This document shows positions 23,501 through 42,224 of a stretch of DNA of 64,000 nucleotides, piece by piece. Location: NCBI RefSeq assembly GCF_040436345.1, contig NC_133230.1, positions 10,116,197-10,180,196 of the forward strand, written 5' to 3'. The position numbers were made by a program, and so were the translations under genes. This DNA comes from Pagrus major. Lineage: Eukaryota; Chordata; Actinopteri; Spariformes; Sparidae. The notes under the pieces were generated by a model. It made no database searches. It saw only the letters and a program-made list of their open reading frames with translations, and was not told where the DNA came from. Each line of letters starts with the position of its first letter. Positions within the stretch are counted from its first letter, which is position 1.

Positions 23501-24449
23501 ATTTGATTAATTTGATGGTACATGCTCTCAGGGGTTGTGGAAAAATTGAAAAAAAAGTCAAACAGATCACCTGTTAACACATCTTATATCTTATCGACCT
23601 GTCAGTGGGTCGTTCATTTAAAACTCCTGCTGTGCTGCCTCACATTATTTAAACAACAGAACTTTATGTGAAACTCTGGTGGAGATGCCAACGTTTTCCA
23701 AAGATAACAAATAGATTCTGAAAATTTCACTCAGTGTATGTAGCTGGTGTTATGTTGCTACATACACTTTTACAGTGTTTTGTGTGAGTTTCTACCTTTT
23801 ATGTAGCAAATGTTGACCTGTGGTGGTTTTGTACAGTCCACCTTGACATTACCGTTGGCTGTGGTTATCAGTGCAACAGGCATGAAAAAAAGTAAGGTAG
23901 CTACAGTAGAGTGATGATAGAAAATGTAGGAGAAAGACGCAACAAAGACACTGCAGTTTATGATTGGAAAGAAAGAGAGAAAGAAAGAAAGAAAGAAAGA
24001 AGCTAAAAGTGTAAAAATCTACTTTGGGTGGCCAGGTGTCCCACTTTATGAGGGGCTAGACAGCATTTTTATCCCTTTATCCCATGTCCCACATTTTGAT
24101 TTACTAGTTTTCAAAAGTGGACCCAGTGCAGGACAGATGCTTCAGACAGGTTTTTCTAAAAATCTGGCTTTAATCCAGTGGCTGCGAAGAGAAAACATTG
24201 TCTGTACAGGGATGTGTTTTGTGTTATGTCACTCAAACTGCAAGAACAGGGGTAAAAGTGCACCATGTCACCATCTATGCTACATCCAACTGGATTTATG
24301 TGGAATATGTTGTAAAATAAGACTCCCAATGATACAGGTCAGCAGACTGTGGTAGTGAGTCAAGCATTAAACCTAGGAAGCGTGGTACTGAAACAACCAA
24401 AGGGCTACGAGGTATGGTGCAGAATAGAAATGTGTATTTTTAAAGTCAA

Positions 24450-24690
24450 GTTAAAGGGGCACTATGTAGGTGGCGGAGGTTATAATACAAAACCTGGAAA
24501 TATGTATTTTATTCCATAAGTGAATAAACAAGCTGTACTCGGAGGAAAATAAGGTCCCAGAAGTTAAAGTTTGAAGCTAGAAGCTAGGGTCCACCACATA
24601 CAAACAAAGTGAAACAGTATGAAATTGTGTTGTCCTTTAAGTTTGTTTATTTACAGCACCGAAACACCATAACATGAAGCCATAAGGGCC
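24450..24690. repeat. Dispersed repeat family B, copy 2
   Basis: Begins near TTAAAGGGGCACTATGTAGG and matches 8476-8800 block for block in the same orientation. Copy number of at least two in 16 kb shows an interspersed element. No coding capacity. Confidence 0.85.
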
Positions 24691-26519
24691 CTTTAAGCCT
24701 CCATTTTTTTATTATATACTGTATAAAATGTGGCCCAAGCTTTCAGATCTGAAAAGTGAGGCGAACTCCAGAGGGCAACTCCACTGCAGCTATGTAAGCT
24801 TATGAGAAAATGACCCTACCTCTCACTTGATGTATTACCTCAGTACACATTTTTTGATGAGTTTATGGTCTCAATCACTTGTTCCAACTCTTCTTCAATA
24901 CAGCACGACATTCATTTTGTGAATTATGGTCCCATGTAAAGTAAAATAGATGATGAATCAGGGTGTGTTTCAGGGCGTGGCTACCTTGTGATTGACAAAT
25001 CGTTACTAAGGTTTGTCCTCAGGTTTTCAGTCAGATCCAAAAACAACACCCTCCCAAGCTCCACCCTCTTGTCCAAATATGGTCACTGGTGGCTCCAAAA
25101 AAGATGGTTATGGCCGAAAAGCTAAACTCGAGACTGCAGAACGTGATCCATAAACCAAACGGGTGACGGTTTACAGTTGTTACCAACATTGAGCTAAAAT
25201 AACAAGTCAAGTTTATTTGTCGTACCCTCAATCAAAATACAGTCTCAACTCCATAAAACCCACTTTATGAAACACAAACCAAAAATCAAACAAACATCGC
25301 CTGCACTTTTGTTTTAAACATCCTTTAAACACACCATGAAAACCTAAAAACAGAGTTTAGATTCACTAGTTTTAGGTTTTATTGACTTAAAGTCCATGTT
25401 AATGTGCAGCAACAACATAAAATACAACAACGACACCACAGTGGCCCTCAGTCAGGAATGTAGTGCAACATCAATGACTTGAAAAAAGACTTGGTAGTAA
25501 TCATGTAGACTCAGCTGTTCCTAACAACTCTTAATCCAGATGCTTGCCCCTGTCTCTCATCTTTACTTTTAGGTGGTCGTCCAGCCAAAGACAGCGTGAG
25601 AGTCAGTGGGCATTAATCTCATCCACCTAACCCTGCAAGATTAACACAGATTACCAGGCCCAGAGGTACTGTAGGTCGGAGTTACAGGACTAATCACTCC
25701 TTTGCGAGCTCAATCCTTCCCGGAGAGGTGGAGGAACAGGTTGAAGAGCGGGATGTGCCCTGAGAGTCGGACTGATTAGTTTCAAAATCCGCAGGATAAG
25801 AATTAGACGTTTACCATCAATCCGCGAGAGAGAAGGAGCAACAGAGAAAGGATACGAGACGTGATGGCAGTGGAAACATGGGGTAGAGTGGCAGCTCGGT
25901 AAGAAGAAATGTGTGGAGTCAAACGTCTCGCCTGGCTCGTGCCGTGACATTAAGAAGAAAGGAAGGTCCCTAATTTGAATCTGATGAACCACGCGGATTT
26001 TCTGTGACTGATACTGGAGCAGGAGGAGAGCTGGAGTTCCTCCTGCAACCTCTGGCCTGCACATCTGTCTCCTTTTCTACTTGTGTGAAGTGATTAAACC
26101 CCGGCACTTCATCTTTGTCCACTCCACTGTCCTCTGACCTCTGCTCATCGACTGTCCTCCTTCCTCAAACACGCCCTCCCTCCGTCTCTCCACCCAACCC
26201 TGTTTCCAGATTCCCTTCTGACCTTTGTTCCACTTGTCAAACATCTCTAATCCCCCTTTTTCCCTGCTTCCTTTCTCTTTTCTCCTCTCTGCAATCCTCC
26301 ATGAATCAATCTCAGTCGTCACAACAACCCGCCACACCCAACGCGCTGGACTTGATCTTGACTCGTCTCTGTGGTGTCACGGAAACCCCCTCGATTATCT
26401 GATCCTTATCCTGATTGGTCAGCAGATGCTGTCACGCTCTTGGAGCCATTTTTGAACCTCAAAGTCAGGCCGAAGCACACACTGTTTCTCTCTGGATTCG
26501 TCAGAGTCAAGAAGCAGCC

Positions 26520-32302
<5,783 letters not shown>

Positions 32303-32776
32303 GACTTTGGACGTCAGAGGACAAACATCTTGTCAGACTTGAACACATATCTTCAAAACTCTTCACTGTTTTTTTTGTGTATATTTGCTGTTTCAAATGA
32401 TAACTGTAGCATGGTGCATTTCTAGACCGTTTTGAAGTTTGCAGTTTGCATCTCAAGCTGTCTCATTCAACCTTTTTACAAGGACGGTTGGTTAAAACAT
32501 TCAGCGCTGCCATCAAGTATGTGTGCAACACAAGAACCAGCACAGTTAGACTGCATAGAGTTCGGTGTTGATCAGGTCACATCAGTGGCCATTTCCTCTC
32601 ATGACCTGGTTCTTGGACTTGGTGACCTCGTGCTTGGCTGGTACCATAAAAACATTGCTTACTGAAGCTTTCACAGATTTACTGATTGTGTTCTTTATAA
32701 CATGCAATATCATCTCAAACCCTGCAGTTTTCACCCAGCTGCACTGTTGACGTTTGGAAACTCATTCCCTAAGTCC

Positions 32777-32807
<31 letters not shown>

Positions 32808-32829
32808 TTCATTTATTTATTTATTTATT
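32777..32829. repeat. (TTTA)n microsatellite
   Basis: About 13 TTTA units with one interruption (TTCA). It precedes a 14-G tract (32853-32866) and the AATAAA at 32876, within the presumed gsg1l2 3' UTR. Confidence 0.97.
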
Positions 32830-33459
32830 GCCAGCAGTTGGAAGAACAAAATGGGGGGGGGGGGGGACTGTATAAAATAAACTGTTGCATCTTTTTTAAC
32901 AGCAGTGTAGTTTTAATCGCAAAGTATTTTCAGATATGTTAAAAGGATTGAAAGGCAGTAATGTGAGGCCACGCCAATAGACGGCTGTGTCCACTATGTT
33001 TTAATATTCTGCTCAAATCCTCTTGATACATTTTTACTTTTTTTTATCATGTGAAAGACTGGCTGTTCTGACTGGATGTACACAGAACAACAGCAATATA
33101 TCAATATTACCAGCTTCAGTGACTTCAGGGATTGTATGTAATGTTATGACTCATGAGACGTATGACAGGATGTGAGAATGTATTCAAAAGGAAATTCAAA
33201 GGGTGTTGAGAATTGTTAATGACTGTGGCATATAAAGTTATTTACATTTTTCTGTTTTTGATCTATGGTTGCGTGAAAAGATGAAAATCCCCTCCCATAC
33301 GGTGATAAATAAAAACAAACCACATTGTCTGATGTCTCATCATGTAGTCAGCACGTTATGTTGAGACTTTTGCTACAATGATCGATTACATTTTGTCAAA
33401 ACATCAGAATAAAATTGCAGAAGAACATGAATTCACAAATGTATTAAAGACTTCAAAAA

Positions 33460-33750
33460 GGACAGTTCACCCCCAAAACCAAAAATCTATTTTCCCTCTA
33501 ACATGTAGCGATGTTTATCCATCAATCCATCAATCCGTCAACATTGTTATGAGCAGATTTACTTTATGTATCAACGCGCGGAAGCAAGCGTGCATCTACT
33601 CATGGACGACGAGAAGCAAGCAAACCAAGCTAAATAAGCTGGCTAATGTACGGCTCAGCCGAGGCGGACGCCATTACTGTTTACATCCAGTCACAATCAC
33701 GAATTCGTTTGTAGATGCACGCTTTCTTCTGCACAGTGACAGTGGCGTTC
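33460..33750. repeat. Truncated dispersed repeat with internal inverted arms
   Basis: Starts with AAAAAGGACAGTTCACCCCC, a common teleost repeat start. Inside, GGAAGCAAGCGTGCATCTAC (33580-33599) is mirrored by GTAGATGCACGCTTTCTTC (about 33712-33730). The spacer contains AGCCGAGGCGG and GTTTACATCCAGTCACAATC. I recognise the order from percomorph genomes, but the class is not certain. Confidence 0.65.
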
Positions 33751-35369
33751 CTATAGTCTGCCAATTTCCAGCCGGGCCCTTAAATCAGCATTCATCCCCG
33801 GTATGTCATAAATAATCTTACAGCAATGATACAGTACAAAATTTAAACTTTTTAAATAAATAACTTCACTGTTTTCACACATAATAAAGCAATGTGAGGT
33901 GACGGCAGCATTACTGGACTCAGATGGCCATAAAACTCTCCTCGGTACATCATCAGTATGAACAAGAAGAAACTGCTTCAGTAAAGTTCAACTGACAAAA
34001 CTTTTAGGAATGACACTTTATAAAAATGACTTGTTTGTATCTGTTTGCATCACAGATTTATCTTATTTCTTAACCACAAATATAAAGAAGTAAAACATTA
34101 CCAGAATTTTTTTTTCACCTGCAGCCTCAATGCAAAGGCTGCCTGTGTATACCCAGTTATCCAATGATGTTTCCCTGTTTATGTTCATCTACAAAGGAAG
34201 GAAAAGAAGAGAAGCAACAATCAAAGATTACATCAACAGAGAGATTTAGACATTAAGGCAGATGCTTTCAAATGCTGGACAGAAGATTATGTCAATAATC
34301 TCCCCAGTCAGGGGAATAAGACTCAGAGAGAGAGAGAGAGACATAATGTAGGCAGTGAAGCAGAACGGGGTTGTCAGGTCACTGTGTGGAAAGTAATTAA
34401 AAATGTAAATTAAGAGATTGAATTATACAACAGTTTATGTAAGATAAAACACTCGCAGCAACACTGAGGTGATTTAGTTTAGTTTTTCCTCAAAATCCAG
34501 CCAACACATGGGAAATGAAGGGGTTAATTTATGAACGTATTCACTGTAAACAGACCTGTGTTCATCTGTATCATGTCTGTCAGTGCAGTAACATAATAAG
34601 TTAAATTAACATAGCAGCGCACACATGATGAAGAGAATCTGAGGAGGTTGAAGGCTCTAAAATGAGCTTATCAAATGTGTTTAATATATATACTTAAACA
34701 CAAATCTCTACCCTTTCAAGGCGTTCAATCAGAAAGACGTGGTTATTTTATTTTGAAAGGAAGGAAACCTTCCAAACTGATTTCTTATTTGATGAAAGAT
34801 GCTTTGAAATTGATTTGGCTTCATGATCAAATAAGCAGTGTGTGCACTTACGAAAACCGCAGCAGATGTCTTTCCAGAAAGTGGAACGAGAAAGTAAACT
34901 AGGTCTTCTCATTATGAAACAATACTAATCTTTTCTATAAAGACTATTGTCTGTGTTTGTCTTGTGTAACTTAAGATCATGAAACAGGCCATCCGTGAAC
35001 ATCTGGAGACTCTTACTTTTAGGACAACAAGCCCTCCAACACTAAAATATCTTAGTTTTAAATTAATCTGAAATGTAGATTGTGAAGGAACTATCTCTGG
35101 ATAATCCAAAGACCCCACTGTAAACAGTTGAGAATTGCTCCCATCGGTTGTGGGGTATGTGGATTATCCTGCGGACATTTCTTCTGCTGTTGACCAGTAA
35201 CCAAAATTCAGTTTTAGACAATCACAGATTAACCCGTGACAGCCATTTTACACTAGAGAGATATTTTTGCAACTTGTTGGTTAGATTTCCATGAATTTTG
35301 TTCAGACAATCATAGTTCACAGAGGATGAATCTGACTGGCTCTGATCGTATTATATTTTCTCTAGCAGA

Positions 35370-35530
35370 GCTGGCAAAAGTACACACATTCTTTACTCAA
35401 GTAGAAGTATAAATACTTGTGTAAAAAATGTAGAAGTACTCATTCAACTTCTTAACTCAAGTAAAAGTAATAAAGTACAGGCTCTCAAATGTACTCAAAG
35501 TTTAAAAGTAAAAAGTATCTCTGAAGGATT
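35370..35530. repeat. AAGTA/TACTT-rich dispersed repeat, copy 4
   Basis: TTTACTCAAGTAGAAGTATA, then AGAAGTACTCATTC and CAAGTAAAAGTAATAAAGTA. Same broad family as 460-850. Confidence 0.8.
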
Positions 35531-36910
35531 TTTCTACCAGCCATTTCTGTGCAAAGCTGACTGAAGCTCACATCATTTTAATATAAATCAAAGACTATTA
35601 AACTTAAAGGTAGAATCAGTTGGATTTGTCCCAGCTGTTCCTAAACGCACCACAAAGATAGTTGATTGTTGAGTCTCATTCCCAGTAGTGTTGTCACAAT
35701 ACAGAAATTTCTAACTGCGATACATAAACTTGAAAATATTGATATTCGACACCATGCTTGATGCCACAGGGAAAAACTGACCCAACTTTGACGACATAAC
35801 ATTTTTAATAATTTTTAATAAAAGATAAAAATAACCAGGCTTGTGTACTGTGTGATCAGTGTTTAAGCCTTAAACCTCTCTGCCCGTTTCTGTCTTGTTA
35901 TGTGTTTTATGTCATCTTGCTTCATCTGGCGTGCGTACTATGCAGTGATAGGCTGACAGCGTTATGATATTCATGAGGACATTTATTTGTGAGGTCACGG
36001 TGACCTTGACCGTTGACTTTTGACAACCAAACTATAATCACCTCATCCTTGCGTCCGAGTCGATGTTTGTCGATGGACAGGAGACATAAAAATAAGTTTG
36101 CAGTGACTTTTGGTTTCACACAAGAAATGAACAGTGTTCTCCTGTCTGAAAGTCTGGCTGTGTTGGGGTGATTTTTTTACTGCGTTACCTGACTTTCTCC
36201 TCTGAGCCCATCATAATTACTACGGCCACTCGAGGTCGCCACCCAACAATAAGCATAAATGTGGCCTGTATTAAGCTGCATTGCATCCGTTTTTTTTAGT
36301 GAGGATGGGCGGCTGATTTGCTGGGTCTCGAGTTCTGAACACAACAGTTGCTGCAACTGTAACAAATAGTCCCGCAATTATTAACAGTAACATAAAAGAC
36401 TGAAAGAGAAGGGAAAAGAAGACTTCAGACACCTTAAATTTTATTACAATTTCATGGTTATGATTTATTGAATTTATTGTAAAGGAAAATCCAGGACCAA
36501 CACTTAGTTTTACATGTTGTACATGAACAAACCTATACTTCAATATGCACCACTTATCTAGAAAATCAAACATGTAGGATCTTCCCACATGAATGAATTA
36601 ATCACTTTGAAAGACATTAAATTAGACAATAGCAGGGGCCCAGGTTCAATTACACCTTTCTGCACTTACATGTTGGTCAGAGTTTTAAAAAACATCCCAA
36701 GATAAAATGAGAGACCAGCATTGGCTGCCCAGTAGAGAAAAAAACAACATATGTCGTGGTGATAATACTTGAACTAAAGCACATGATAGATTATTTCATA
36801 AGGTGTGCTCGAGTTGCTAAAACACAAGTATATAATTTGATGTAAACTATGACAGTTTTAGAAGTACTGTATGTGCTTCATCTATCACAACTTCAATGAA
36901 GAGGTTAATC

Positions 36911-37561
36911 CTGTGGTTCTCAAACAATTCTGCCCCCCAAAACCCAACAACTATAACTTGTTAATGATAGGAGAAACAACTAACAAAAAAATTAACTCAA
37001 TCTGCAGAATAAATGTTAGGTAAGTGCGTTTCTGCAAAACCACAGAGAGGTTCAACTTAATGTTTGTTTATGTCGTAATTTAAGGTTGAATTTTTCTGTC
37101 TCTCTCTTGTAACAACATTGTGCTTATGCTCTGGTTAGATTAATGCACAAAAACGTCAGGTGACCAAGTGACCTTAAGAATATCTAGCGGTGTGAACCTG
37201 TGGTCATCTGTTTGGCAGCTTGTTGGCTTGTAACGCCACCACTATCCCCTCCACCTCCTCATGAGATAAGTGGCTAATGAGAACGTGGTATGCCACGTTT
37301 GTTACAACCCTTTTAACCTTGGTTATATAAGTGGTTTGCAGAAATGTTAACTGTTAACATTATATCCTGGGGACTAGGCTGCAACAACTGTTGAGTTTTA
37401 GTGTAGTAAAGGTCTGCAAGATAGCATCAGCAAACTTTTGTTTGTTTATTTTCCTGACATAAATCATATTGATTTGACTTGTTTTCCAATCCATATTTTT
37501 CCCCTGGTTATCCATGTGCCCCCTGCAGTGGTACTATGGCCCCCCCATTTGAGAACCATGG
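36911..37561. mobile_element. hAT-type MITE with 8-bp target duplication
   Basis: The terminal repeats CTGTGGTTCTCAAAC and (inverted) ATTTGAGAACCATGG are typical of hAT/Charlie-like elements. The flanking octamers GGTTAATC (36903-36910) and GGCTAATC (37562-37569) match at 7 of 8 positions, the length expected for a hAT target-site duplication. The 651-bp body has no transposase ORF and shares blocks with 20225-20570. It lies just downstream of the recoverin 3' end. Confidence 0.85.
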
Positions 37562-37593
37562 GGCTAATCTGAGCAGAAAAAGCATACTAACAT

Positions 37594-37599
37594 TTTATT
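37594..37599 (-). terminator. Poly(A) signal candidate of the recoverin gene
   Basis: AATAAA on the minus strand, 257 nt downstream of the stop codon. It is the first one met and lies just outside the hAT MITE, which would leave the MITE outside the transcript. Confidence 0.55.
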
Positions 37600-37855
37600 T
37601 AGTTGTGGGAACATTTAAGGTCACATGTGTATGAGGGAATATTACATGATAGACAGACAGTAGTCAACTAGGACTTCCCATGAAGATTTCAAATATGGAT
37701 ATGGTTGCTGGTAATTTTTTGCAACAGGGTGTTATTGTCACACCTGCTATGTGTTCACATTTTGTGAAGGTGCTGTCAAGTGTCCCTGCATTAGCAGAGT
37801 GAAGGGTAACGTTGAAAACACAGGACTGATGAGAGACAATAAATCTGTAGAAGAG

Positions 37856-40312
37856 TTACTTTGAAGGCTGATACTGAATCAAACGTAGAGCCTCTTCATT
37901 GTCCAACACTCCCTGGATAAACTCTCCTTCTGCCACTCGTTCTGGAGGGAGGAAAGGGAAAGAAAAGGAGGAGTTTAGTTCAGGTTCTTGAAATGAACTT
38001 GAATTAAAAACACTTCTTAAGGGTCCCAGGGGGAAGGGACTGGAGCACACTGATTATTTTGCAGCCTTTAATAGTAATGATAAAGCAAAGTAGTGACTTC
38101 CTGGGTCATATTTCAAAATCAATCAGGAGCAAGAGTCCCAAACTTAATAAATCATTTTTATATTTATTCTTTCATGTCTCCATTCAAACCACAGTATCTC
38201 ACCATTGTCACCCTTGTCAAAGAAGCTCCAGAGTTTATCTGCCCTCTTCTCAGCTGAGTTTTCATCGTCAGGCAGACCAGACAACTCATCTTTAGGAATT
38301 AGCTTGAAAATTGCCTGTAAGGAAAATAAAAAAACAGGAGATACAGACTTGTCAAAGAGTGAGAAGCATTTTATTTTAGCAGCACTGTAAAATCTGAAAC
38401 TACTCAATCAACATTTCAATGTGATGGCAGGGCTTAAGAAAAGATTATTGAAAAAAAAAAATGCCAGGCTGTCAAATCAGTCACAACCGGTGTGACTCAG
38501 ACACAGTGCAGTCAGTCAGGATTTGGCTTTTTTCTTAAATCTTATTTTTTCAATGTCTCCTACTTTAAACCTCAGATAGTCTTGGTTATTTTTGTTCTTT
38601 GATTTTTTTGCAGTATAGAAATGAATATACATCAATAATTTCCCCTAAAAACTAATTCAGAGGACATGTAAGTCAGTTATGTTTAAGGAGCCAAAATAGT
38701 GGCATTAGTGGTGTGTTGATTCAAAAAGATTTAAGGACAAAAATGCAAATGTTTGAGGTAATAATGTGTATAATTAAGTTCTACGAAATTTCCAATGTCG
38801 ATCTTTCCTTAGAAGCCACCAAATGATACTTTAAGTGACAGTCCCAAATGATCCTGTATGCAGAGGACACTGTTACCTATACTTTATTTTGTTTCTGCTC
38901 ATGCACTTTTTTGAAACAAGTGGTTGAGTGTACTGAAAGTGGGTAAGGGATATTACTGAGTCTTACATTGTCAGGTCATGCCATACTGTATTTCTCTTGA
39001 TCCAAAATTGTTTATAAAATATGAGAATAGTATGTGACATCTTTATTAAGATATAACCTCCTGTTTTAAACTGCAGTCTATAGTTCTTTCTTCATTATCT
39101 TAATTATGTATACTGTAAAACTCTCTGTAGGTTTAGCCCTTAATTCACCCCAAACTGTTGATCAGCATTAATTAAAGTCTAATCCTGTGTTTAAAAAACA
39201 GTGCCTAGGGAAACAAGGGATAGCTATCAATGCTGTAGTTTAATTTGGTGAAGGAGATAGGTGCCGATACTAAGGGAGTTTGTGCTGATGGGGATGTGAT
39301 TAGGAATGGGGGGAAAAAATGGGAATCTGCATTTAAAGAGATGGGCATATCCAAATATAACAACATCGAGAGAGAGACTACAATCACATGCCTGATCAGT
39401 GCATCGTCCTGTGATCGCCATATGCCTTTTCAATTATCCATAAACACTGTATGTACAGTTTCCTTCAGAGTTCACTGCTCATTAAATGTCAATCACTGTG
39501 ATCTTCCTTCCCTTTAGTCATTCTACTATTTAACAATCATCTTTTCACCAATGCCTTTATCTAACAATTAATTTAACTATACATTCAACCACATGTTTAA
39601 TTCACTCTGTCCTTACAGTATACAAAGGAACCCGAACCCACTTAAATCCAGTTTACCCACTGATGAGTTCTGCAAAACCTGACCATGTCTGACCTTTGCC
39701 TAGCAGTCACTAACAGATACAGTACAGGACAGTCTATTATCAACTTCTATGCAAATGATACTGTTGTCTCTATTTCTTTTTGCTTATGTCAATGAATTTC
39801 TCATCACAAAGTCACAATTCTCACGTTATTCAACTCTTCACTCAGACAATTTCCAAACATCTTGGAGCCAAGCACTTACCGAGCTAAAAGTACTTTTTGT
39901 CTGCAAGGCTATTATACTTTACTAGACTCACCGTGCAGATTTCCTTGACCTCTGACTTGGTGATGTATCCGTTCTTGTCCACGTCAAACAGCGAGAAGGC
40001 CCATTCCAGTTTCCTGGTGGTCTTCCCTGTTGACGTCATGTGGAGAGCGATGATGTACTCCTTGAAGTCCAGTGTGCCATCGTCGTTTGTGTCGAAGGAG
40101 CGGAAGACGTGCTGGGAATACGTTTGTGCATCACTTTCTGGGAAGAACTTGCTGTAGATAGCCTGGAACTCCTCTTTCGTGATGCGCCCTGTTGGACACT
40201 GCCTCTTGAAGTTTTCATACCACTGGACAATCTCAGTCTCTGAGAACTTGGTGTGGAGTTTCAGGTCCTCCAGGATCTCCTTGGAAACAGCGCCGCTCTT
40301 GGTGTTACCCAT
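37856..40312 (-). CDS. rcvrn: Recoverin/visinin, photoreceptor calcium sensor (3 coding exons, 192 aa)
   Basis: Recoverin-group proteins are myristoylated EF-hand calcium sensors of rods and cones that inhibit rhodopsin/opsin kinase when calcium is high. Coding exons on the minus strand: 39932-40312, 38203-38314, 37856-37941, totalling 579 nt. The start MGNTKSGAVSKEILEDLK keeps Gly2 for myristoylation. EF1 is disabled by Cys39-Pro40. EF2 (74-85, DTNDDGTLDFKE) and EF3 (110-121, DVDKNGYITKSE) have complete loops. EF4 (160-171, DKGDNERVAEGE) is degenerate. The three-exon structure, split after EF3 and inside EF4, fits the family. The protein ends RLIQYQPSK and lacks the lysine-rich tail of mammalian rod recoverin. 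That and the 192-residue length resemble chicken visinin (cone type), so a cone-expressed paralogue is likely; the exact paralogue is unresolved. A minus-strand AATAAA at 37594-37599 lies 257 nt after the stop. Confidence 0.96.
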
Positions 40313-41920
40313 TGTTGGATGTGCTGGTGATGTTTTAGAGGTATATCAAAGTGTGAATTTGTGGCCCTTGAGCTCTTCTAGGATGCACAGCTTCAACCAA
40401 AGGACTTCCCTCCTGTACTCTGTCAAAGTAGTAAACAGAAGACTATCCCAGAGGTATTGCAGCAGTACCTTTGTTGATCCTGGTTCTGGCCTACAATTCA
40501 GCCCAGAGAAGCATATGCTGTGAAAAGAGCAGAAGCCACTTGATAAGCTCATGAATCCAATCAACCAACAATAATACTAGCAAGAGGTGTCACGGACAAA
40601 GTTCAATCCAGTTTAAGGCTGACATGCATCTGAACTCCACAACCCTCAAGCAGGTGTTTGAAAGGCATATTTTCTTCACCCAAAATTACACCATTTATTA
40701 CAGCAAGAAAGCATAAGAATAGAAATATTGTACGGTTTAAAATTCTCTGATGGTCATTGAATGAATCTTGTGTAATGAACGCGTCCCTCACTTTATTCGA
40801 GATTTCTCATTTAAAATTTCACCCAAAATAAATCTCTTACAATAACATCTTGATCTTGTGAAACATGTTCTGCACTCTGCAGCGCAAACTGGCAGCCTTT
40901 AACCACAGTCAACCCTGAGTTCTACGCAGTGTACCGACATCCACATGACTGTGAACCTTCAAAGGGTTTGAGTCAGCCTCCAGCTCAAGATATTTTGTGT
41001 CTCACTAGCAGAACCAGTCCTGACGCACTTCGAGTTCAACTCTGTAGACAGAATGCACCATGAAAATCAGGCAGTGCCCTGGTTTGTTATCCCCACTGAC
41101 CAAAATTTACATCACTACACTTGAATTACCAGAAAAATCTGCGTCAACCAGGACAAAGTAATCTTATCATTTGGGGAGCAAGTGAAGCACTTTGGTGACC
41201 ATGAATAAACTCAATTAACACACCAATTCAATATGAAAGGCATTGTTTAGGTAAGCACCATATGGCATACTTTGATATAAATAAATATAGATTAAATCTA
41301 TTGTACAAGAAAGAAAACATTGCTTCAAGTTATGGGGTAATACTTAACAACAATCATTTATAAATTGTAAATGTATAGTTAATCAACAATAATAATAATA
41401 ATAATAAATGAAATGATTATAAACAATTTATTAAGCAAATGTTTCTTGTTAAGTTGCAATTTTATTATAGTTTGTAAATGGTTAGTAAATACTGTGTAGT
41501 CCATCTATAAACATTATTTTGATGGTCATTATAAGGTTGCAACTGCTGTTTATTAACCGTGACAATTTCTTAGCATTTCATTATCAAAATTATCAAGACA
41601 TTCTAGTCTTTTCTTCAACATGGCATCATCATCTAATTAATAAAAAGTTCCACATGGTATATTGCTGCTGATAAAACCAATGAACCAGTGAAGGCAATGG
41701 TGCAAGCATTCACAGAACAAAAAACAACAACAAACGAATGTATATATGCTTCTTTTCATCCATTTATCCATTTAAGTCTTATACTAATCTAATCACAAAT
41801 ACACCAGTAGTCCAAGAAAGTCAAAAGGTTCAACAGTGATTCATAGCGTTCAGTTTCTCGAGTCATCAGGGTCGTGATATTTCAATGTGTCGGTGTAGCG
41901 CTGCTCAGTTTGTTTCTTAC

Positions 41921-42010
41921 CTGTGTGACCAGCTGAGGAGTCCAGGACAAACAGTGACGCTCTGTCTGTGAGCAGCAAAGGAAATGAGCCTCCACTTGCT
42001 GTGAGATAAG
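41921..42010 (-). promoter_or_regulatory. Candidate non-coding first exon and promoter of the recoverin gene
   Basis: On the minus strand a strong donor (CACAG/GTAAGAAAC) at 41921/41920 follows a GC-richer leader-like sequence. A possible acceptor (CATCACCAG) ends at 40325, 12 nt before the start codon. Just upstream the minus strand has AATCCAGTTTAATTGAC, which contains homeodomain-type AATCC and TAATTG motifs of the kind CRX/OTX factors use in photoreceptor promoters. Motif presence is seen; promoter activity is inferred. Confidence 0.4.
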
Positions 42011-42111
42011 TCAATTAAACTGGATTGCTCTGAGGCGGAGCCACAGCAGGACCCATGTGAACACCTGAGCTTACCAAGCCGCAGTCAAGTCACATTTATT
42101 TATAAGGTGCT

Positions 42112-42224
42112 TTTCACAAACAGGGTCGCAGGAAGTGCTTTGCAGAGCAAGAGGGCACACCAATCTCTTCCGTAGGTGTGCCCTCTTGCTCTGCAAAGCA
42201 CTTCCTGCGACCCTGTTTGTGAAA
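42112..42224. repeat. Perfect 50-bp inverted repeat with 13-nt loop
   Basis: Arm 42112-42161 (starting TTTCACAAACAGGGTCGC) is the exact reverse complement of arm 42175-42224. The loop is 42162-42174. The left arm follows CACATTTATTTATAAGGTGC, which resembles a common fish repeat, while the right arm continues into unrelated sequence. All 50 positions pair. Confidence 0.98.

Larger units (their letters stand above)
18146..26519. other. Spacer between the epsin-like gene and gsg1l2
   Basis: The first 1.9 kb is probably 3' UTR of the epsin-like gene, with AATAAA candidates at 19482 and 20053. Then follow repeats (about 20225-20570 and 24450-24690), a GAAA tract near 23968-24001 and a purine-rich stretch at 22740-22990. 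The last few hundred bases (about 26060-26519) probably hold the gsg1l2 promoter and 5' UTR. No conserved coding exon was recognised. Confidence 0.65.
32303..37855. other. Convergent spacer between gsg1l2 and the recoverin gene
   Basis: Contains the gsg1l2 3' UTR, TTTA and G tracts, an aged foldback-type repeat at 33460-33750, an AAGTA repeat at 35370-35530 and the hAT MITE 36911-37561. I looked for GLP2R-like receptor exons, which lie between the two genes in human, and saw none. Confidence 0.65.

Noticed and set aside
42112..42224. MicroRNA precursor interpretation of the perfect hairpin
   Set aside because: A perfect 50-bp stem lacks the mismatches and bulges usual in animal pre-miRNAs, and one arm resembles a dispersed repeat. 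Recent inverted duplication is the simpler view.
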